The position numbers and the translations under genes are program-made. Under the pieces are notes generated by a model that saw only the letters and a program-made list of their open reading frames with translations, was not told the DNA's origin and searched no databases. This document shows positions 1 through 6,401 of a DNA stretch of 64,000 nucleotides, in pieces. The number at the start of each line of letters is the position of its first letter. Position 1 is the first letter of the stretch. The stretch comes from Desulfonema magnum (GTDB lineage Bacteria; Desulfobacterota; Desulfobacteria; Desulfobacterales; 4be13): NCBI RefSeq assembly GCF_017377395.1, contig NZ_CP061800.1, positions 7,921,001 through 7,985,000 of the forward strand, given 5' to 3'.

Positions 1-112
1 TTTAACCGACACATCGGCGACATGCCTGCGGCTTAAAAATAATGCTACAAATATGCCGCCCTTACAGGGCTTGGTCGGCTCTCCCCTAACTCCGTTATAA
101 TCAGGAAAAATC
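1..112. repeat. Right end of a TIR element (CTGATTATAACGG family)
   Basis: The stretch from about 48 to 106 is the inverted complement of the repeat end found at 18880, 29165 and 50472. It has the GCCGCCCTTACAGGGC core and ends in CCGTTATAATCAG. The left end lies outside the window. No gene is visible in the first 150 bases. Confidence 0.7.
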
Positions 113-151
113 TTTTGTCCGGATGGTTAAGCATAGACAAACAAAAACACA

Positions 152-1156
152 ATGCTTTATTCTGTCAGAAATCTGAAAAAAATATACAATGGCCGGGCAG
201 TGCTTGATCTGGAAAGACTGTCTCTTGAAAAAGGCAAAGTCTATGGGCTGCTCGGACCCAATGGCTCGGGCAAGACAACCCTGCTCCATATCCTGAGTTT
301 TCTGACTTCTCCCTCAGCGGGGACGGTCTTTTACGAAGACAAACCTGTTTCCTTTGCGGAAAATTTGTTACAGCCGCTTCGCAGGGAAGTTGTTCTGGTG
401 GATCAGCATCCCATTCTTTTCAGCACTTCGGTTTATAAAAATATCGAATTCGGGCTTAAAATCCGCAAGATTCCCAAACAGGAAAGGAAAAAGATCATTG
501 AAGCATCCCTCGATATGGTGGGGATGCGGGAGTTTATGTCCGCGGATAATCATCATCTTTCCGGAGGGGAAACTCAGCGGGTGGCGATTGCCAGAGCTTT
601 GGCCTGCTCCCCGAAAGTCATGCTTTTTGACGAACCCACATCCAGTGTTGATGTGAGCAGTCAGATTGCCATTGAAAACATTATCCGAAATCTTCACACG
701 GAAAAAGGGATATCCATCATTTTTTCCACCCATGATTTGCTTTGGGCCTCAAAATTAGCTGATGAAAAAATTTTTCTTTTTGAGGGGCACCTCAGTTCTT
801 CTGTTTATGAAAATATTTTTAACGGAAAGGTGCTTGTCAAAGGGGAACAGAAATATTGTCTGGTCAATGAAAACGTTCTGATTCCGGTAAAGGCAGACGC
901 TGAAGATTGGGTAAAAATTGCCGTAAATCCCAAATCTGTTAAAATTGTTGCTTCCAAAAAAGCGGATGATCATGCTGAAATCCTGAAAGGCAGAATATTT
1001 CAACTCACTGAAGAGAGGGAAAAAGTCAGGGTTGTGGCAGATGTGGGAATTCCTCTGAGTGTTTTGCTGAAAAAAAAAGAATATATTGATCTTAGGGTTT
1101 GTATTGGGGACACTGTTATGATAAAGTGTTTTGAACATGGCGTAAGCATCATTTAA
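152..1156 (+). CDS. tupC: Tungstate (TupC-type) ABC transporter ATP-binding protein
   Basis: ATPase subunit of an ABC importer, expected on the cytoplasmic face of a permease and energising uptake of tungstate (or molybdate). The 334 aa contain Walker A GPNGSGKT near residue 35, a Q-loop with VDQHPILFSTSVYKN that is characteristic of TupC relatives, the signature LSGGE near 137, Walker B VMLFDEPT near 160 and the switch His in STHD. The last ~100 residues form a TOBE-like oxyanion-sensing domain. Permease and binding-protein genes are not downstream, so they are probably upstream of the window. A molybdenum-storage-like gene follows at 2241, which supports a Mo/W role. The start ATG lies 3' of a repeat end and I see no strong ribosome site. 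The ABC ATPase call is certain; the substrate is a family-based inference. Confidence 0.88.
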   Translation: MLYSVRNLKKIYNGRAVLDLERLSLEKGKVYGLLGPNGSGKTTLLHILSFLTSPSAGTVFYEDKPVSFAENLLQPLRREVVLVDQHPILFSTSVYKNIEFGLKIRKIPKQERKKIIEASLDMVGMREFMSADNHHLSGGETQRVAIARALACSPKVMLFDEPTSSVDVSSQIAIENIIRNLHTEKGISIIFSTHDLLWASKLADEKIFLFEGHLSSSVYENIFNGKVLVKGEQKYCLVNENVLIPVKADAEDWVKIAVNPKSVKIVASKKADDHAEILKGRIFQLTEEREKVRVVADVGIPLSVLLKKKEYIDLRVCIGDTVMIKCFEHGVSII

Positions 1157-1446
1157 AAAAGGAAAGGAGAGGTTTGTATCGGAAGCACTGTTCTGATCAC
1201 TCGATCATCTTTTTTTTCTGTCATTCCTGCGAAAGCAGGAATCCACTTTTGCCGACAACCGCTGATAAAAAGGCAGTGCATTCCTGCTTTCACAGAGTCG
1301 GCGTGAACTCAGATTTCGGCGAGATCAGTCGGGTCGTGGGACGAAATCACAGGCTGTTCTCGGAATCAGCTCGGAAAATTTGATGATCGAGTGATAACGT
1401 CTTTTGAACATGACGTAAACATGATTTAAAAAAGAAAGGAGAAAGG
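1131..1446. repeat. Inserted TIR element with duplicated flanks
   Basis: An element of about 200 bp (about 1199-1391) has ends ACTCGATCATC and GATGATCGAGT and an internal palindrome ATTCCTGCGAAAGCAGGAAT. It is bracketed by two diverged copies of about 45 bp covering the 3' end of the ATPase gene and its downstream AAAGGAG (1129-1172 and 1402-1445). The second copy now supplies the ribosome site of the 71-aa gene at 1449. Confidence 0.65.
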
Positions 1447-1448
1447 TC

Positions 1449-1664
1449 ATGAATGGAAAAATCTTTTATCGTGAAAGAAGGATAGTCAAGGAAGGCGAAA
1501 AAAAACCCAGATACAGAATTGTCGCGGTAGCTGATTTGAACCTGAAGATTTATGCCAGTCATCTCCGTATGAGCGAGCTTCAGCATATTGCAGATGATCT
1601 GGGTGCAAATCTTATTGAACTTCGCCGGGGTCCCAAACATCAGGGGCAGGATAGCGGGAAATGA
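1449..1664 (+). CDS. Small 71-aa protein of unknown function
   Basis: I do not recognise a family. The protein is basic and soluble (many Lys/Arg, no membrane segment, no Cys) and starts MNGKIFYRERRIVKEGEKKP, so it looks like a compact beta-rich then helical domain. The start is well supported: AAAGAAAGGAGAAAGGTC precedes the ATG with good spacing. It sits between a TupC-type ATPase and a molybdenum-storage-like gene, so a part in Mo/W handling is possible but unproven. Its ribosome site is part of a duplicated copy of the sequence following the ATPase gene. Confidence 0.6.
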   Translation: MNGKIFYRERRIVKEGEKKPRYRIVAVADLNLKIYASHLRMSELQHIADDLGANLIELRRGPKHQGQDSGK

Positions 1665-1850
1665 TCAGTGATCGCCTGTCACTGACTCGTTATCAGTTCA
1701 TTGCCCGAAAAAAAATCGCAGAACAGGTGAAGCCTGGCAGAGATCACATTCAAATCACATATCCGAATCTGTTCATCGCGATGAGCCTGGGCTCACCCAC
1801 TCTCAGCAAATCGAAAAAATTTTCAGGCCCTCACAGGACAGACAAGGAAT

Positions 1851-2060
1851 AAACCCGGGTTTTTTCGACAGGGGAGACACTTCGTCCGGGGAAAAAAAGC
1901 CGGGTTTCTCCGCTGTCCAGCGCACAGCCCGGAAACTTTTCGACCTGTGCAGTGAATTTCGGTGGGTTCCGCTTCGCTCCACCCACCCTACATCTCTTTT
2001 TTAATTTCAAATAATTATAAAAGGCACAGGTCGAAACTTTTCGAGCTGCTGACTCTGCTC
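1851..2060. repeat. Dispersed palindromic repeats
   Basis: The hairpin from 1851 to 1908 pairs AAACCCGGGTTTTTTC with GAAAAAAAGCCGGGTTT, and is one of at least eight copies in the window. It is followed by a GGTGGGTTCCGCTTCGCTCC repeat (about 1961-1992; the complement is at 4434-4461) and by two inverted GTCGAAACTTTTCGA-type ends. No coding potential is seen. Confidence 0.75.
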
Positions 2061-2123
2061 AAACATTATCTTAAACGGCCATGATCATCCGGCCGCGACA
2101 AAACATCAAAGTTCAGCGTTTTT

Positions 2124-2224
2124 CCTAACACCTAACACCTAACACTTAACACCTAACACCTAACACCTAACACTTAACACCTAACACCTGACACTTAACA
2201 CCTAACACCTAACACCTAACACCC
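2124..2224. repeat. Heptanucleotide microsatellite (CCTAACA)n
   Basis: About 14 copies of a 7-bp unit CCTAACA with a few CTTAACA and CTGACA variants. The array ends 3 bp before the AAAGGAG of the next gene (ATG at 2241), so it occupies the promoter or 5' leader. The same heptamer, inverted, lies directly upstream of the start codon at 59272. Confidence 0.92.
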
Positions 2225-2240
2225 CATAAAGGAGTTGAAT

Positions 2241-3071
2241 ATGCCGCTGGTACGGGAGAAGGATGGAAAAAGATTACACGTCAAAAGCAAACTGATGGGC
2301 GAGAGCCTGGTCAGCAAAGCATTTATTGAAAGCCTGGACATTGCTCCCCAGCACAGGCTTTTTCCTGATGTCTGCATTATGAAAATCGGGGGGCAGTCCA
2401 TATGTGACCGGGGCGCAAAAGCCCTTCCCGGAATTATTAAGGAGATCGGCGAGAACAGGAAAAAGCATAAGATGCTTATCACCACAGGGGGCGGAACCCG
2501 GAGCAGGCATATTTATACCATTGCTCTGGAACTGGGAATGCCCACCGGCATTGTCGCCAGCTTTGGCAGTACGATTTCAAAGCAGAATGCCCTTATGGTT
2601 TCGTTTCTTTTGTCGCCCTGGGGCGGAATCAAAATTTCCCATGATGACATCTGCAAACTTCCCACTTATTTTGCAGAGGGGATTATTCCGGTCACTCATG
2701 GGATGCCGCCATATGATTATTTTGCCATTCGGCCTGCAAAGGGAAGAATTCCCATTCACAGAACCGATGTGGGCATGACGCTGCTTGGTGACCTGATCGG
2801 GTCAAAAAATATTATCTTTATCAAGGATGAAAAAGGGCTTTACACGGACGATCCCAAGAAAAATCCGGACGCGAAATTTATTCCCGAAATCGGAGCCAAA
2901 GAGCTGATGGACATGAAGCTGGATGACCTTGTCATTGAACGTCCCTGTCTGGAGATCATACAGAACAGCGAGGTTATCGAAAAAATTCAAATTCTCAACG
3001 GAATGGAACCTGGAAATATTACCCGGGCCTTAAATGGCGAGCATGTGGGAACCATCATTTATAAACAATAG
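2241..3071 (+). CDS. Molybdenum-storage protein-like (MosA/MosB), amino acid kinase fold
   Basis: 276-aa protein of the amino acid kinase/UMP kinase superfamily. Over its whole length it resembles the alpha/beta subunits of the Azotobacter molybdenum storage protein, which packs polyoxomolybdate or tungstate clusters in an ATP-dependent cage. Visible landmarks are the phosphate-binding KIGGQS near 49, TTGGGTRSRH near 84, the late IYT-like segment GLYTDDPKK near 197 and the C-terminal ALNGEHVGTII, nearly identical to the MosA/B tail. The ATG at 2241 is chosen because AAAGGAG ends 6 nt upstream; an in-frame TTG two codons earlier is too close. The nearby TupC-type ATPase fits uptake followed by storage. 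A plain uridylate-kinase-like enzyme remains the alternative. Confidence 0.8.
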   Translation: MPLVREKDGKRLHVKSKLMGESLVSKAFIESLDIAPQHRLFPDVCIMKIGGQSICDRGAKALPGIIKEIGENRKKHKMLITTGGGTRSRHIYTIALELGMPTGIVASFGSTISKQNALMVSFLLSPWGGIKISHDDICKLPTYFAEGIIPVTHGMPPYDYFAIRPAKGRIPIHRTDVGMTLLGDLIGSKNIIFIKDEKGLYTDDPKKNPDAKFIPEIGAKELMDMKLDDLVIERPCLEIIQNSEVIEKIQILNGMEPGNITRALNGEHVGTIIYKQ

Positions 3072-3198
3072 CTGTTTTGATCTGTGGCTGACCACGTTGA
3101 GCATCAGAGGAGTGCGAAAAATACTTTTTCGCTTTTTCGCTAATGCTAAGTACCTGAGCAAAAGTTTTTTATACATCTTTTTTTCTGCGGACGGGAGA

Positions 3199-3256
3199 GA
3201 AACCCGGCTTTTTCCGACTCGGGAGGCACTTCATCCGGGAAAAAAAGCCGGGTTTC
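3199..3256. repeat. GAAACCCGGCTTTTTCC hairpin repeat
   Basis: Inverted repeat with GAAACCCGGCTTTTTCC paired to GGAAAAAAAGCCGGGTTTC across a 20-nt loop. It is followed at about 3281-3299 by the GAAACTTTTCGATCTGCTGA end found with other copies. It may also terminate transcription after the gene ending at 3071. Confidence 0.75.
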
Positions 3257-3299
3257 TTTGCCGCACAGCGCACAGTCCGGAAACTTTTCGATCTGCTGA

Positions 3300-3429
3300 T
3301 ACTCAATAATCAAGTTTTTTCTGTCATTCCTGCGAAAGCAGGAATCCATTTTGAAAAGATGCCGTGCGGATTGCTGCTTTCGCAGGGCCGGCCGGACCGG
3401 ATCAGAAAATTTGATTATCGAGTAATAAT
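3300..3429. repeat. TIR element, ACTCRATNATC family
   Basis: Ends are ACTCAATAATCAAGTTTTTT and AAAATTTGATTATCGAGT. The interior has the CATTCCTGCGAAAGCAGGAATCC palindrome, similar in form to the dRS3-like repeats known from other proteobacteria. The next gene's ribosome site lies about 60 bp beyond the right end. Confidence 0.7.
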
Positions 3430-3502
3430 GATTTCTGCTGTTTTTTGCGAAAATAAAATTTTCGCACTCCTTTATCTTAAACATGAATTGAAAGGACTGA
3501 AT

Positions 3503-4288
3503 ATGGGACACAAACGCCTTGTTGATCTGAGTATCTGCATTGAACCTGATCTCCCCAGCGACCCCCCGGAGATGATTCCCCAGATAAATTATATGGATCA
3601 TGCCATGGGGGCTGAACAGATGAAAGATTTTTTTCCGGGGATTACAAAGGAACATCTTCCGGAAGGTCTGGGGTGGGCCATAGAAATGCTGACACTCACC
3701 ACCCACTCGGGCACACATCTGGATGCGCCTTATCACTATCATCCCACCATGGACAAGGGAAAGCCCGCCCTGAAAATTGATGAAATACCGCTTGAATGGT
3801 GTTTCAATGACGGGGTGCTTCTGGATTTTCGCCACAAAGCAGATGGTGAGCGGATTACAGTGGATGATCTGAAAAAAGAACTGGATCGGATACAATACCA
3901 AATCAGACCGCTTGACATTGTGCTTATTCAGACTGGTGCGGACAGTGCCTGGGGGACCCGGGAATATCTTGTCAAAGGAGCCGGCATGGACAAAGAAAGC
4001 ACGCTTTTTCTTACAGATCAGGGCGTAAAAGTGACCGGAACAGATGCCTGGAGCTGGGACAGACCCCTGCCCTTTATTGCAAAAGAATTTCAGCAAACCA
4101 AAGACCCCAAAGTTATCTGGGAGGCACACTTTGCCGGAATAGAAATCGGTTATTGCCATATGGAGAAAATGGCAAACTTGTCCGCCATTGGAAGACCTCA
4201 TGGTTTCACGGTGTGTTGTTTTCCAATCAAAATCAGAGGGGCCAGCGCGGGGTGGACGCGTCCGGTTGCAATTGTGGATGAAGATTAA
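3503..4288 (+). CDS. Cyclase family protein (kynurenine formamidase-like, metal-dependent hydrolase)
   Basis: 261-aa soluble protein of the cyclase/KynB superfamily (Pfam Cyclase type), whose members are metal-dependent amidohydrolases or lactone/cyclic-imide hydrolases. The diagnostic metal-binding motif HSGTHLDAPYHYH is near residue 72, with a further conserved segment around DIVLIQTGADSAW (135-147) and a C-terminal His/Glu region. The start at 3503 is preceded by GAAAGGACTGAAT. The reading frame is open further upstream, but that part runs through a repeat element and is not coding. The substrate cannot be told from sequence. It lies downstream of the Mo/W storage gene on the same strand but is separated by 430 bp of repeats, so co-transcription is doubtful. 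Confidence 0.85.
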   Translation: MGHKRLVDLSICIEPDLPSDPPEMIPQINYMDHAMGAEQMKDFFPGITKEHLPEGLGWAIEMLTLTTHSGTHLDAPYHYHPTMDKGKPALKIDEIPLEWCFNDGVLLDFRHKADGERITVDDLKKELDRIQYQIRPLDIVLIQTGADSAWGTREYLVKGAGMDKESTLFLTDQGVKVTGTDAWSWDRPLPFIAKEFQQTKDPKVIWEAHFAGIEIGYCHMEKMANLSAIGRPHGFTVCCFPIKIRGASAGWTRPVAIVDED

Positions 4289-5383
4289 AGAATATCCCCC
4301 CGAAAACCAAATCCGGGAAATTCATCTCTCACCTTTAAGGAGTGCGAAAATTTTATTTTCGCATATCTCCCCGGTGTCATAAACAAGTAAGGGATTTTCC
4401 CAAAAATAAAATACCCGGAAATGTGGAAATGTAGGGTGGGTGGAGCGAAGCGGAACCCACCGCACATTTTTATCGGGTATCTGTGTACAGGACAAAAAAG
4501 ATAAGTGCCGGAGAAACCCGGCTTTTTCCGACAGGGGAAACCGCCTCGTCCGGGGAAAAAAGCCGGGTTTCCTTGCCGCCTGTCTTTTTTGTCCTGTACA
4601 CAGATCGGGTATATTATTTATCTCGAGTTCCCTAAGTATCCGGACATAAATTTTCAGATATAAATGCGACATCAGACCTGCGAGGTTTCGGAATCGTCGC
4701 AGCCCTTCGGATATGATCACTCGATGTTCAGTTAAATGAGCTTGCTGTCCTGCGGGAGATCATTCTTTGGCAAAAAATCATAAACAGACTGACTCTGTTT
4801 TATAATACCACAAAAGGGCATGTCTGCGTGGCCTTCAGAACAGTCGTCGCCCGAAAACTTTCTGATCTGCTGAGAATATTAAGCATTGATTATAGCTGGT
4901 TATTATGATAACTCATACACCGTTTATAATTTTTTTTTAAATTTATCCTATTGATATTAAAATAAAAGTAGTCCTGAAAAGGTAGTGATGAATCCCGTTC
5001 AGTCCCCTGATTTATCAGGACATTGAATCTCATCCATCACTGCTTGTACAGGAGTACCAGAATAAAATGTGTAACTCGATAATCAAGTTTTCTTTGTCAT
5101 TCCGTCCGATGACCAACTGAGCCTGCCGAAGTCTGCGAAAGCAGGAATGACAGACTGTTCTGCCGGATCGGATCTGAAAACCTGATGATCGAGTGTAAGG
5201 GACAACAAAATGAGGATAGTCATCCCGTTAAAATAATACATCTGCTGATACCTGATGATCAAATTTTTTGACTCCGCTTTAACAAACAGCCCGTTATTCC
5301 TGATAAAGCAGGAATGACAGAAAAAACCTGATCATCGAGTCATAAGATATCCGCTGTCCGGCAGATGAAACTGGCTCTGTTCT
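4289..5383. repeat. 1.1-kb repeat-filled intergenic region
   Basis: No gene is supported here. In order it holds a GTGCGAAAATTTTATTTTCGC hairpin (4340-4360), a GGTGGGTGGAGCGAAGCGGAAC repeat (4434-4461), a 123-bp TIR element (4481-4603), featureless DNA from 4613 to 5070, and two elements of the ACTCGATNATC family (5076-5197 and about 5252-5339). The second pair carries a CATTCC/GGAATG palindromic interior. Confidence 0.75.
4481..4603. mobile_element. 123-bp non-autonomous TIR element with 9-bp direct repeats
   Basis: Perfect terminal inverted repeats of about 21 bp (CTGTGTACAGGACAAAAAAG / CTTTTTTGTCCTGTACACAG) enclose a GAAACCCGGCTTTTTCC hairpin. Flanking direct repeats ATCGGGTAT at 4472-4480 and 4604-4612 look like a 9-bp target duplication. 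No coding capacity. Confidence 0.75.
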
Positions 5384-6256
5384 TTGGAAAAAGGGAAAAG
5401 AGGCGACAACTTGAAATTTTATAAAAAAATTATAACTAAGTTAAAAGCCGGAGCGATTCCGCTTTTGATCTTTTTTCTTATGGTTCTGATCATAATTTCG
5501 TATCTGAGTAAAAGAACCTTTTATAGCATTATGCCTGGCGAGGGAGGCGTACATTGGAGCCGTTTTCACGGAACAGAGATTGATTATGTGTATCCTGAGG
5601 GCTTACATACGATTTATCCGTGGGATAAGATGTATATCTATAACGTCAGAATTCAGGAAATTGCACCTGAATTTGATGTTCTGACCAACACGGGGCTGAG
5701 GATTCATTTGCTGATATCTATTCGTTACGCACCGAAATACAAATTACTGGGAGTGCTTCATCAGAAAGTCGGACCGGATTATGTAAATACAGTCATCATT
5801 CCGGAAATCGAAGCTGTTTTGCGTGAAATTATCGGAACAATGGGAGCGGAAGAGATATATACCACTGGGAGAGCTGTTATTATCGAGGCCATTAACCAGG
5901 CAATTGAGCAGGTTGCCCAACGGTACATTAATGTTGACGATGTGCTTATTAAAAGAATTGATTTGCCGAACACTGTTGCAAAAGCAATACAATATAAAAT
6001 AGAACAAAAACACCTTGTCGAAGCTCATAAATTTATTGTTGAGAGAGAAAAAAAAGAAGCAGACAGAAAACGTATTGAAGGTGAGGGCATACGGGATCAG
6101 CTTAAAATCATCGCTTCGGCCCTTCCTGAAGGGGAGATATTAAAATGGAAAGGAATTCAGGCCACTGAGAGCATTTCCAAATCAGATAATGCCAAAGTTG
6201 TGATTGTCGGCAACGGACCCGAAGGTTTGCCGATCATATTAAATACAGATAAATAA
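5384..6256 (+). CDS. SPFH/prohibitin (band 7) family membrane protein
   Basis: About 280-290 aa. A single N-terminal membrane segment (about 22-42, LKAGAIPLLIFFLMVLIIIS) is followed by an SPFH/band 7 domain (about 48-215: PGEGGVHWSRFHGTEID, then PEGLHTIYPWDKMYIYNVR) and an Ala/Glu/Lys-rich coiled coil (about 205-245). Such proteins oligomerise at the membrane and organise microdomains or protease partners; the partner here is unknown. There is no ATG before the membrane segment, so a TTG start is required. TTG at 5384 gives 290 aa; TTG at 5411, preceded by AAAAGAGG, gives 281 aa and is equally likely. It is the first gene of a + strand run leading to the receptor/channel genes. Confidence 0.82.
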   Translation: MEKGKRGDNLKFYKKIITKLKAGAIPLLIFFLMVLIIISYLSKRTFYSIMPGEGGVHWSRFHGTEIDYVYPEGLHTIYPWDKMYIYNVRIQEIAPEFDVLTNTGLRIHLLISIRYAPKYKLLGVLHQKVGPDYVNTVIIPEIEAVLREIIGTMGAEEIYTTGRAVIIEAINQAIEQVAQRYINVDDVLIKRIDLPNTVAKAIQYKIEQKHLVEAHKFIVEREKKEADRKRIEGEGIRDQLKIIASALPEGEILKWKGIQATESISKSDNAKVVIVGNGPEGLPIILNTDK

Positions 6257-6401
6257 GAGATGATTCAGGATACGACTGCCTGTATTCATGAACTGAGGGA
6301 GAAGCCCTGAAATTTTATTTCAGTGATCCCCGGGATATCTCTTCCCCAAATCGTAAATACGCCAGATACAACGTCCGGATAAATTTTCCATAATATTTAT
6401 T

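Noticed and set aside
1661..1852. 63-codon frame overlapping the stop of the 71-aa gene
   Set aside because: Low-complexity end in repeat DNA, no ribosome site, and no protein-like conservation signal.
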